64,000 nt of DNA from contig NC_087073.1 of assembly GCF_026151205.1 (NCBI RefSeq), positions 21,850,270 through 21,914,269 on the forward strand, read 5' to 3'. The translations under genes were made by a program, and so were the position numbers. Under the pieces are notes generated by a model. The model had not been told where the DNA came from and ran no database searches. It saw nothing but the letters and a program-made list of their open reading frames with translations. Below are positions 11,713 to 20,714 of this stretch, piece by piece; position 1 is the stretch's first letter, and every line of letters starts with the position of its first letter. This DNA comes from Bolinopsis microptera (taxonomy: Eukaryota; Ctenophora; Tentaculata; Lobata; Bolinopsidae).

Positions 11713-11981
11713 GCATTCTTTGCAGAAGTTGGAGTTCAAGCCACGATAAAAATCTAATTTCTGACAATATTAGTTGGATAAGTGTTGATACATTCTCTGA
11801 ACCGAGATTTTAAACTAAAGGCTATGGAGATCAATGGGTAGCGGCCTGGTGTGTTATCCATAATGTGATCCACTTGTTCTAATAGCATGTTAGGTGTGTA
11901 CTTATCCCAACATCTCCTCTGAGAACCCCTCTACAAACATCGGCGTAGGGGAAGACTACACCATACCTATGTAGACATTCT

Positions 11982-12721
11982 GGACCTTTACTGATAGTTG
12001 AAATTCGACATATGACGTCATCTAGCGTCATCTAGCGTCATCTAGCGTGAAATATCGCCAGATGATGATAGATGACGCTAGATGACGCTAGATGACGCTA
12101 GATGACGCCAATTAGCGACATTGTCGCTAAGTGCATGGCACCTTTCGAATGTCGCTATCTAGCGCTATCTAGCGCTATCTAGCGCTATCTAGCGCTACAT
12201 GACGCTATATGACGCTAGATGACGCTAGATGACGCTATATGACGCTAGATGACGCTAAGCACGCAGCACTGACGCCAGGCGACAGATAGCGCTATTTTCA
12301 TAAAAATTCTAGGGACGACATCTAGCGTCATCTAGCGTCATATGTTGCCGCGACATCTGACGCTATCTGACGCCATCTAGCGACATCTGACGACATCTGA
12401 CGACATCTGACGCGACGACATCTGACGCAGGCGACATCAAGCGCTGGATAGCGGGATAAGTCAGTTTACGACAGTTCACGCTATCTAGCGCTATATAGCG
12501 TCATGTAGCGCTAGATAGCGCTAGATAGCGCTAGATAGCGCTAGATAGCGACATTCGAAAGGTGCCGTGCACTTAGCGACAATGTCGCTAATTGGCGTCA
12601 TCTAGCGTCATCTAGCGTCATCTAGCGTCATCTATCATCATCTGGCGATATTTCACGCTAGATGACGCTAGATGACGCTAGATGACGTCATATGTCGAAT
12701 TTCAACTATCAGTAAAGGTCC
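11982..12721. mobile_element. 740-bp fold-back DNA element with long inverted repeats and 8-bp target duplication
   Basis: The left end GGACCTTTACTGATAG and the right end CTATCAGTAAAGGTCC are reverse complements. The match continues inward for more than 200 bp with very few differences. The arms are themselves built of 10-bp units such as TCTAGCGTCA and TAGATGACGC. The direct repeat GACATTCT flanks the element (11974-11981 and 12722-12729). There is no coding capacity. An 8-bp duplication fits hAT- or P-like transposases, but the termini alone do not decide the superfamily. Confidence 0.88.
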
Positions 12722-12729
12722 GACATTCT

Positions 12730-13571
12730 GCGGAGGAACACGGGGTTTGACGACAGCAAAGAGACAAACAACCTCAGGATAGAGAGAAAAATCATTTTTG
12801 CTCGGAAATCGAAGCCGCCCTAAGTCGTGTCAGCTGACGAAATATACATATATTGCAAAATACAATTTTAATATATTGCTAGCACTGGTTAGCTGACGAA
12901 TCATATTGCAAAGTCCTATTTAGACATTTTGCGCTACTTAGCGCTAACTTACGCTAACTTGCGCTAACTGACAACAGCGCTAGCTATCGAATATCACAAA
13001 CTCTTCAAACTATCGGGTGCGAGAATTTCGCACAAATAGCACATAGCGCTATTTAGATTATCGCAAATAAAACAAATAATAAAATGAGAGTTTTTCAGAA
13101 GCAAGCTGCTGCTTTATGTGCCGTACAGAATCTTCAGTTACCATAGTTGTGCTTGCCAGGACTCCGTTCAAGTCTCCGTTAATAGTTAGTTTAGTGTGCA
13201 TAGAAAATCAGCAGGTTAATTTAAACTGTTCAAAGAGCGTGTTGCTTCTTAAGGCTACAGCTTTAGAACAAAAAGAGAAAATCATTATATCATTCTAGGA
13301 CATTTTTAAAGAACACGTGTGCCAAGTTTTAAACTGTTAAAAAAGAGTTTTTAAACACAGTTCTATTTGAAGGATAATTTTCAGTAAATTAGGAAGCCTA
13401 TACTTAATTAAGAAAAGGAAACTAACTGTAAGATTTAACTCTGCAAATAAAGATGCAGGGCGCAGGCGGAGGAAGTTTAAATATGAAGTAATGTGGCATA
13501 AATTATACATGAGCATAAAAACAAGTAAACAATAATATACAAGGCTAGTATAGGTCACTCCCGGTGTTGGG
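12730..13571. other. Intronic sequence, no gene recognised
   Basis: It contains two copies of a GTCAGCTGACGAA / TTAGCTGACGAATCATA segment and a short run of GCGCTAACTTAC-like units near 12935-12985. The small ORFs at 13116-13298 (plus) and 13337-13558 (minus) have no recognisable domain. Confidence 0.5.
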
Positions 13572-13796
13572 ATGGTCTGAGGTGCTTATCTCCTTTTCAT
13601 TAACCCTAAGCCACTCTGTGTTGAGGCACTATACTGGTATACTAGCTGTAGGGGGGGTTAGCCCTACGAGCCAGGGAGTCTGTATCACCAGCCGAAGCTG
13701 TACCAAATCACAGCTTTGTAACTGGCCGACTTGAATCCGACCGGATTTCTGCCTGGGAGGCGATCGATAGTTTTACCACTACACCACCCGGCCGAC
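13572..13796 (-). mobile_element. tRNA-Gly-derived SINE
   Basis: On the minus strand the head (13722-13794) resembles tRNA-Gly with anticodon CCC. It has an A-box-like TGGTGTAGTGG, an anticodon region TCGCCTCCCAGGC and a B-box-like GATTCAAGTC. The T-arm and acceptor stems do not pair properly, so it is not a working tRNA. A tRNA-unrelated body follows, with GACTCCCTGGCTCGTAGGG and AAGGAGATAAGCACC. The last motif resembles domains shared by animal SINE superfamilies. That comparison is from memory and uncertain. Confidence 0.7.
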
Positions 13797-13807
13797 ATCT
13801 ATAGCCT

Positions 13808-14553
13808 AATTAATCTTATGGTTCAGGGAAGAAAAGGAGACTAGAAAGTAGAATAACGCCACCACTACAGACACCCCCCTCTCCTAATTAATGTATTGGT
13901 TCAGGGAGGAAGAGGAGATTGGAATAACGCCACCACTACAGACTACCCCCCCTCCTAATTAATGTATTGGTTCAGGGAGGAAGAGGAGACTGGAATAACG
14001 CCACCACTACAGACTACCCCCCTCCTAATTAATGTAATGGTTCAGGGAGGAAGAGGAGACTGGAATAACGCCATCACTACAGAACCCCCCCTCCTAATTA
14101 ATGTAATGGTTCAGGGAGGAAGAGGAGACTGGAATAACGCCACCACTACAGACTACCCCCCCCCCCCCTCCTAATTAATGTAATGGTTCAGGGAGGAAGA
14201 GGAGACTGGAATAACGCCACCACTACAGAACCCCCCCTCCTGATTAATGTAATGGTTCAGGGAGGAAGAGGAGACTGGAATAACGCCACCACTACAGACT
14301 ACCCCCCCCCCCTCCTAATTAATGTAATGGTTCAGGGAGGAAGAGGAGACTGGAATAACGCCATCACTACAGAACCCCCCCTCATAATTAATGTAATAGT
14401 CCAGGGAGGAAGAGGAGATTGGAATAACGCCACCACTACAGACTACCCCCCCTCCTAATTAATGTAATGGTTCAGGGAGGAAGAGGAGACTGGAATAACG
14501 CCACCACTACAGACTACCCCCCCCCCCCCCTCCTAATTAATGTAATGGTTCAG
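13808..14553 (+). repeat. Array 6: about 70-bp tandem repeat of 3' splice site plus exon start (about 11 copies)
   Basis: Each unit has CTAATTAATGTAATGGTTCAG (branch-like TAAT plus acceptor), split here as CTAATTAATG and TAATGGTTCAG. GGAGGAAGAGGAGACTGG and the ATTTDYP codons follow, then a C-run of variable length. The last copy continues into the exon at 14554. Read from the acceptor, upstream copies give GGRGDWNNATTTDYP. Depending on C-run length they then meet a TAA or stay open. The first copy (13816) is the most diverged. Confidence 0.93.
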
Positions 14554-14696
14554 GGAGGAAGAGGAGACTGGAATAACGCCACCACTACAGACTACCCCCG
14601 ACTGTGGGGTAAGATGACTAGTTATGACTACGACGCACCCCTCTCAGAAGCCGGGGACACTACTTGGAAATATCAGCTCCTGCGCCAAGTCATCGG
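14554..14696 (+). CDS. GLB1: GLB1-A exon, [13 protein letters not shown] region
   Basis: The exon reads GGRGDWNNATTTDYPRLW, then [17 protein letters not shown], and ends LLRQVIG before the donor GTATAA. It is 143 bp and leaves phase 2. It matches human [20 protein letters not shown], the end of the catalytic TIM barrel. The previous exon ends FAYMQ and the junction is in phase. Confidence 0.92.
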
Positions 14697-15298
14697 GTAT
14701 AATCACTTCCTCTTAAGTCTTAACATTATCACAATTTAAATGAGGAGATTTACGTTATTTAAGAGAAAGTAAGAACAAGTTAGTAAGTTTAAGTAAGTAA
14801 GAACATATGATTATTAAGTGTCCTGCTCCTAGCAGGATGTTTATTAGAAAACACAATTACAGAAACTGAAAAATACAAACTTTTATTATATAAAGTTACA
14901 TCACAAGAATTTTTACATAGGAAGTCATCAGAAAAAAAGACCGTAGAACAATGAAAAGTTCTGAAATACACTTCACTTAGATTCCTTACATAAATAAAAA
15001 CAGTTTATAGAGGAATGCTGGGCCGTTATTCCCCCGGAAATTGTTAACTTGCCAGCAAATAATCATGAGACAAACATTAATCTTATTATAATTTGTGCAA
15101 GGCAAGGAATTTGTGTAACCATAGTTGGACAAATTCTTTGAAATGTGTATCAGAGGAATCCCGAAAAGCAGATCCTGCAGATCCTATATCAGGTCACCTA
15201 TATCAGGTCACCTATATACCTGTATATAATAGATAGGTACCTATTACCGATAGATAATACAATTACGAAGTCTAGCTTTGTGTTCAATACCTGTTTAG
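14697..15298. other. Intronic sequence, no gene recognised
   Basis: AT-rich and unique, with no credible ORF. A short duplication, TATATCAGGTCACC, occurs at about 15186-15212. Confidence 0.5.
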
Positions 15299-15306
15299 GT
15301 CTACAA

Positions 15307-15473
15307 CAGCCGCGTAACGTTGCCTGTTGCCGAAAAAGCGCCCCCCTGTTGGCGCCCCCTCCCCATTTGGCGCAGATTTGCTAGTACCTCAGTTAAGTTT
15401 TCCAAAATTGTCCCACATTCAAACCCCCCACCCCCCGCACAGCGGGGTCAGCAGGCCCCTCGTTACGCCACTA
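15307..15473. mobile_element. 167-bp MITE with 8-bp target duplication
   Basis: The left end is CAGCCGCGTAACG. The right end CGTTACGCCACTA is its near reverse complement, with the shared core GCGTAACG. The direct repeat GTCTACAA flanks it at 15299-15306 and 15474-15481. Size, termini and duplication length fit a hAT-type non-autonomous element. Confidence 0.75.
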
Positions 15474-15619
15474 GTCTACAAACCCTTGTGATAACATGAC
15501 ATAATCGGGTAGAGAATTTCCTGCTTCTAGTCATATCATTACTATTACATGTATTAGATCATTGCTTATAATTCATAAGTCCTCAACGAAATCCCTACGA
15601 TTTCTTTTGAACAAGAAAT

Positions 15620-16850
15620 GCGGCCGCTACCTGGCTCACCGATTAGGTAAGTAAATCCGGCCGCTACCTGGCTCGCGGCCAAGGTAGGTAAATCCGGCCG
15701 CTACCTGGCTCACCAAGGTAAGTAAATCTGGCTGCTACCTGGCTCACCAAGGTAGGTAAATCCGGCCGCTACCTGGCTCACCAAGGTAAGTAAATCCGGC
15801 CGCTACCTGGCTCACCAAGGTAATTGTAAATCCGGCCGCTACCTTGCTCGCGGCCAAGGTAATTGTAAATCTGGCCGCTACCTGGCTCGCGGCCAAGGTA
15901 AGTAAATCTGGCTGCTACCTGGCTCGCGGCCAAGGTAAGTAAATCTGGCTGCTACCTGGCTCGCGGCCAAGGTAATTGTAAATCCGGCCGCTACCTGGCT
16001 CGCGGCCAAGGTAATTGTAAATCCTGCCGCTACCTGGCTCGCGGCCAAGGTAAGTAAATCCGGCTGCTACCTGGCTCGCGGCCAAGGTAAGTAAATCTTG
16101 CTGCTACCTGGCTCACCAAGGTAAGTAAATCCTGCCGCTACCTTGCTCACCAAGGTAATTGTAAATCCTGCCGCTACCTTGCTCACCAAGGTAATTGTAA
16201 ATCTGGCTGCTACCTGGCTCACCAAGGTAAGTAAATCCTGCCGCTACCTTGCTCACCAAGGTAATTGTAAATCTTGCTGCTACCTGGCTCACCAAGGTAA
16301 GTAAATCCTGCCGCTACCTTGCTCACCAAGGTAATTGTAAATCCTGCCGCTACCTTGCTCACCAAGGTAATTGTAAATCTGGCTGCTACCTGGCTCACCA
16401 AGGTAAGTAAATCCTGCCGCTACCTTGCTCACCAAGGTAATTGTAAATCTGGCTGCTACCTGGCTCACCAAGGTAAGTAAATCCTGCCGCTACCTTGCTC
16501 ACCAAGGTAAGTAAATCCGGCCGCTACCTGGCTCACCAAGGTAATTGTAAATCCTGCCGCTACCTTGCTCGCGGCCAAGGTAAGTAAATCCGGCCGCTAC
16601 CTGTCTCGCGGCCAAGGTAATTCAAATTGTAAATCCGGCCGCTACCTGGCTCACCAAGGTAAGTAAATCCGGCCGCTACCTTGCTCACCAAGGTAAGTAA
16701 ATCCGGCCGCTACCTTGCTCACCAAGGTAAGTAAATCCGGCCGCTACCTGGCTCACCAAGGTAAGTAAATCCGGCCGCTACCTGGCTCACCAAGGTAAGT
16801 AAATCCGGCCGCTACCTGGCTCACCAAGGTAAGTAAATCCGGCCGCTACC
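15620..16850 (+). repeat. Array 7, left part: 34-bp satellite with a consensus 5' splice site
   Basis: The unit is CCAAGGTAAGTAAATC followed by CGGCCGCTACCTGGCTCA. Variants replace GTAAGTAAAT with GTAATTGTAAAT, or CTCACC with CTCGCGGCC. The core AAG|GTAAGT is a near-perfect metazoan donor. The array is interrupted at 16851 by a retrotransposon and resumes at 20660. Confidence 0.96.
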
Positions 16851-19800
16851 TTTTTTTTTTTTTTTAAGAGAGGCTGGGCCTGGTTGGCCCACGAGAGGAT
16901 AGCATATGAATGCTTTGCCTACCTCTGGGGTATGGCAGTCCTGTGGGAGGATGCCAGTGGAATCAAGATGTGTAATCAAGGATGATGGTAAGTGTTGTGG
17001 GGTGTGTCATAGATAAACGCTTAAGTGGTGGTTGAGTGTGGAAGAGAGAGGCGAAATAAGACGGCGTTAAAGTAGTCGCTATGTTACACCTGTCTGGTCC
17101 AACTCCTCTGGCACCACTAAGCGTTTAGTGTGGTTTGTAAAGTTGACAATGGTGGAGATGTGTTGGTTGTCGAATATGTCATTGACAGAGAGGTAGTAGT
17201 CCCGGAAATATTGACCTCTTATTTGGGCAATAGCCGGGCACTGTCCGAGAAAGTGTGAGACAGTCTCCTCTTCGTCGCCGCATTTAGGACAAGCACTTGT
17301 GTCTGATTTGCGAATGGTGTGTAGGTGTTTGTTGAGGCCACAATGTCCCGTGATGAGGTGTACTGCAGTTCTATAATTTTGTCTGTTGTTACTGAGTGTA
17401 GTGTTGAGATTTTTGATGATGTTGATGTTTTTATGTCCAAGTGTCAGTTTAGTGTGTCTGGGACCATCAGTAATCCATGATTCTTGATTAAGTTTTGTGA
17501 CTTTGCCGTTGATCAGGCGTTTGATGTAAGATTGTGGAATTGGGCAATTCAAAGTGGATTCACTGGTTGTACCATTTTTGGCCAGCTCGTCTGCTTTTTC
17601 ATTACCCCACAATCCAATGTGTGCAGCTATCCATCTGATCTCTAAGGTGTTAGTGGATCCGAGTGTATTGAGGGTGTCGTAACAGTCTCTAGTAGTCCTA
17701 CTCCTCGTTGAAGGTGAGGATATGGCTTGAATAGAGGAGAGACTGTCTGACCATATGATGATGTGTGTGTTTGTATAAGTTGATAGATATTTACAAGCTT
17801 CGATGATGGCAGTGAGTTCTGTTTGATAAACGGTGCAATAATCGGGAAGCTTGAATGATCTTTCATCTAGTGTAGTGTTGTTGTTGTCTGTGGTGATAAT
17901 ATAACCAGCCCCGCTACCTGAGTCTGTGCGTGACCCGTCTGTGTAGCAGGTGATGGTTTCACTGGGGATGTTGTCGATGGTGTTTTGGAGTGAGCCTCTA
18001 TATCCAATGTTGTCAGCTCCAGGAGTGGTGACCGTGAAGCGTCGTTCAAGCATCATGGTTGGTATAGATAGGTCTCTCTCTGCTTTGGGTGGTATGTTGA
18101 GATCTACCATGAATTGTTTGTTGATAGTGGTGTGAGTTGTGATGGTACCTTTTCTGGGGGCGATAGTTTCGAGGGTTAGGCTTCCATAAGCTTGAAGCCT
18201 GGCTGTGCCCTTTGCTGCTTCACCTCTCAGGAAAAGTATGATATCTGGAGTGTTAGTGAGGTGGTTCAGTGCGATGAAGGGAGTACTAGGCATGGCACCA
18301 GACATCATTCTCAATGCCAATGCCTGAACTCGTTTGAACTTCCTCGCGTTGGTGTCTGTTTGGGTTGCTCTAATCCATATACTACAGCAGTATGATAGAA
18401 TAGGTCTGATGACAGCGGTGTACATCCATTTGCATGTTTTTGGGCTCATACCCCAAGTGGGGCCGACAGCTCTTCTACATTGCATAAGGGATGCCGTAGC
18501 TTTTTTGGTGGTATTGGTGATATGTTCATTGAAATTGAGCTTGCTGTCGAGGGTCACTCCTAGGAATTTGGCAGATTTGGATAGACCTATAGTGGTGTTA
18601 CCCACCACCACAGGTCTTAGTGTCCATTTCTTATTCCAGGTAAACATGACTATTTGTGTTTTGAGTGCGCTTATGGATAGATCTTTGGTTTGGCACCATT
18701 TTTCTATTGTGTTGATGGTTTTGCGTGTTCTGTTCCAGATGATGTCTAAATCATTCCCCTCCGCTAGAGAGAGCAGATCGTCTGCAAAAGCTTGCAGATA
18801 ACCTGGTATGTCTCTTGCGGTGTAGGCCAGGAGATCATCGACTACCAGGTTCCAGAGGAAAGGGGAAAGGATGCCACCTTGAGGGCACCCTCTCCGGATC
18901 CGAACCCTTGTCGACTTATCCTTGTGATTTAATGTGATGAATCTGTTAGTTACCATGTTGATAATCCATTGTGCTGTGGCCAGATCCACTTTCGTGGTCT
19001 TGATAGCGTCAGAAATAGCCTTGAAAGAGACATTATCAAAAGCTCCCTCTATATCTAGAAAGACGCCTAGGACATATCCCTTCTTAGCTATCCTGCGCTC
19101 GATGGTGTGAGTAACTTTATGAAGGGCTGCTTCGGTTGAACATCCTTTCTTAAAGCCAAATTGTCGTTTGTTGATGTCTTTAGCGATATTAAGGTCGTGT
19201 TGCATATGCCACAGTATCACCTTCTCCTGTAGTTTTAACATCACTGGAGAAAGGGTGATAGTGCGAAATGACTTTGGTTGGTTGTAGTCAGTTTTTCCAG
19301 GCTTTGGGAGAAAGATTCCAAGGGATTCTTTCCACAAAGTTGGAATGTGTTGGGTTTCATGATTTTTTGTCATAATGGTTCTGGTGATGTCTTTGATGTG
19401 TGTCCAAGCTTTCTGTATGATGATAGGTTTGAGGGTGTCGGGTCCAGCAGCTTTCAACGGATCGAAGGATTTAAGAGCCTCCTCGATTCTGTCTGGGCTG
19501 TAGATGGTATTGAGTAAGGTGGTGGTGATTGGTAGAGGACCAGGTGGAGGCACTGGCGGATCAGTGACACTATCCTTGAAGTGGGTTCGTGTCATGACCT
19601 CCAATGTCTCCTCTGCATTTTTGGTGATGTCTCCGTTTGGTTTGTAAACGGCTTCTAGTGTATGTTTGTTGTCGTTACAGGATTTCAGAATCTTATTCAT
19701 CCTTCCGGATTCCTTAACAGACTCTGTTTCCTGACAAAAAGTTCTCCAGGCATTACGCTGGGAGTTGGTTATAAGTCTGTTGTATTGTTTGTTGCTCTCT

Positions 19801-20659
19801 CTAAGAGCGAGCCACAGGGCATCAGTCTTCTTTTTGCGGGCAGTAATCAGTTTTTGTCTTATTCCCCTCTGTGCTTCCTCTACTTCTTGAGTTAGCCAGG
19901 GGGGTTTGCGGACGGAACTTGAGATGTAAGTAATGGGGCATGCCTCCTCGAAGGCTTCCTTTAGTGCAGTATTGATTATGTCTATTTTGTGATCAATTTC
20001 AGTCGTAGTGTTGATTTGTGTGTTGTTAAGGTTGGGGTTATTCGATAGGATCTCATCAAATCTGTCCCAGTCAGTGTTTTTGACTAGTCGGATCTGTTTG
20101 GGTTCCTTCTTTGGCCCTGTAGTTATATCGAACATAATATAGCGATGGTCAGAGTTGGAGTAAAGGTCACTAACATGCCAGTTACTAATGAGATCTCCTC
20201 CCAACTGGTTTGTTATTGTGAGATCGATAATTGAGTTGTGGCCTCGAGAGTTGAGGAAGGTTGGGGATGATCCTTTGTTGGCACATGACAGCCCTAGGGA
20301 GGAGAGAAAGTCAAGAAGCTCCTCTCCCCTTTTATTGCATGCCTTGTTCCCCCAAAGGGTGTGGTGGGAATTGGTGTCCGACCCTATAATGAGCGGGATG
20401 TTGTTATCATTTGCGTATTTTGCTAGAGGTGATGTTTCTTGTGGCGGTACCGGCCCATTTATATCCATGTACGAAGCTGCCAGAATGAGTTCTGTCGAGC
20501 TGAGTTGGATTTTAATGGCCACTTGATCGGGTGTTGTGAATTGTGTAAGTTCCCAACATTTTACTGTCAGGTTTTTGTGCAGTACAATAGCGGCACGGGG
20601 TCTTTTATCCCCGACCTTGTAGTAATATTGGGTGAGATCCTTATTGATGGGTGGTATTA
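16851..20659 (-). mobile_element. 5'-truncated I-type non-LTR retrotransposon, 3.8 kb, inserted in the 34-bp satellite
   Basis: On the minus strand the element runs from 20659 to a 15-nt A tail (T run at 16851-16865). The direct repeat GGCCGCTACC flanks it at 16841-16850 and 20660-20669. This is a plausible 10-bp target duplication, although it is also part of the satellite unit. It has a single uninterrupted ORF and a 3' untranslated part of about 210 bp. ORF1 and the start of the endonuclease domain are missing, as expected for 5' truncation. The intact frame suggests recent insertion. Confidence 0.9.
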
Positions 20660-20714
20660 GGCCGCTACCTTGCTCACCAAGGTAAGTAAATCCGGCCGCT
20701 ACCTGGCTCACCAA
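17079..20714 (-). CDS. Non-LTR retrotransposon ORF2: endonuclease, reverse transcriptase, RNase H
   Basis: The first 20 or so residues, including the Met, come from the satellite. Element sequence starts near IPPINKD. In order: the C-terminal part of an APE-type endonuclease (SDTNSHHTLWG, IDLTI, SNSDHR); a reverse transcriptase with RQFGFKKGCSTE, FLDIEGAFDN, GCPQGGILSP and the catalytic FADD; an RNase H with CYTDGSRTDSGSG, QTELTAI, WSDSLSS and HIGLWGNEKADELA; and a C-terminal CPKC...H...C zinc knuckle. This domain order fits the I supergroup. No frameshift or stop interrupts about 1190 codons. There is no native start codon, so it is probably not expressed from its own promoter. It lies antisense within a GLB1-A intron. 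Confidence 0.93.
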   Translation of the reverse strand: MVSQVAAGFTYLGEQGSGLIPPINKDLTQYYYKVGDKRPRAAIVLHKNLTVKCWELTQFTTPDQVAIKIQLSSTELILAASYMDINGPVPPQETSPLAKYANDNNIPLIIGSDTNSHHTLWGNKACNKRGEELLDFLSSLGLSCANKGSSPTFLNSRGHNSIIDLTITNQLGGDLISNWHVSDLYSNSDHRYIMFDITTGPKKEPKQIRLVKNTDWDRFDEILSNNPNLNNTQINTTTEIDHKIDIINTALKEAFEEACPITYISSSVRKPPWLTQEVEEAQRGIRQKLITARKKKTDALWLALRESNKQYNRLITNSQRNAWRTFCQETESVKESGRMNKILKSCNDNKHTLEAVYKPNGDITKNAEETLEVMTRTHFKDSVTDPPVPPPGPLPITTTLLNTIYSPDRIEEALKSFDPLKAAGPDTLKPIIIQKAWTHIKDITRTIMTKNHETQHIPTLWKESLGIFLPKPGKTDYNQPKSFRTITLSPVMLKLQEKVILWHMQHDLNIAKDINKRQFGFKKGCSTEAALHKVTHTIERRIAKKGYVLGVFLDIEGAFDNVSFKAISDAIKTTKVDLATAQWIINMVTNRFITLNHKDKSTRVRIRRGCPQGGILSPFLWNLVVDDLLAYTARDIPGYLQAFADDLLSLAEGNDLDIIWNRTRKTINTIEKWCQTKDLSISALKTQIVMFTWNKKWTLRPVVVGNTTIGLSKSAKFLGVTLDSKLNFNEHITNTTKKATASLMQCRRAVGPTWGMSPKTCKWMYTAVIRPILSYCCSIWIRATQTDTNARKFKRVQALALRMMSGAMPSTPFIALNHLTNTPDIILFLRGEAAKGTARLQAYGSLTLETIAPRKGTITTHTTINKQFMVDLNIPPKAERDLSIPTMMLERRFTVTTPGADNIGYRGSLQNTIDNIPSETITCYTDGSRTDSGSGAGYIITTDNNNTTLDERSFKLPDYCTVYQTELTAIIEACKYLSTYTNTHIIIWSDSLSSIQAISSPSTRSRTTRDCYDTLNTLGSTNTLEIRWIAAHIGLWGNEKADELAKNGTTSESTLNCPIPQSYIKRLINGKVTKLNQESWITDGPRHTKLTLGHKNINIIKNLNTTLSNNRQNYRTAVHLITGHCGLNKHLHTIRKSDTSACPKCGDEEETVSHFLGQCPAIAQIRGQYFRDYYLSVNDIFDNQHISTIVNFTNHTKRLVVPEELDQTGVT

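Noticed and set aside
11941-12840. An exon interrupted by the fold-back element
   Set aside because: Removing the element joins a short open stretch (HTYVDILRRNTGFDDS), but upstream stops and lack of any family match leave it unsupported.
13722-13794. Functional tRNA-Gly gene
   Set aside because: A- and B-box-like motifs are present, but the T-arm and acceptor stem do not pair and it continues into a SINE body.
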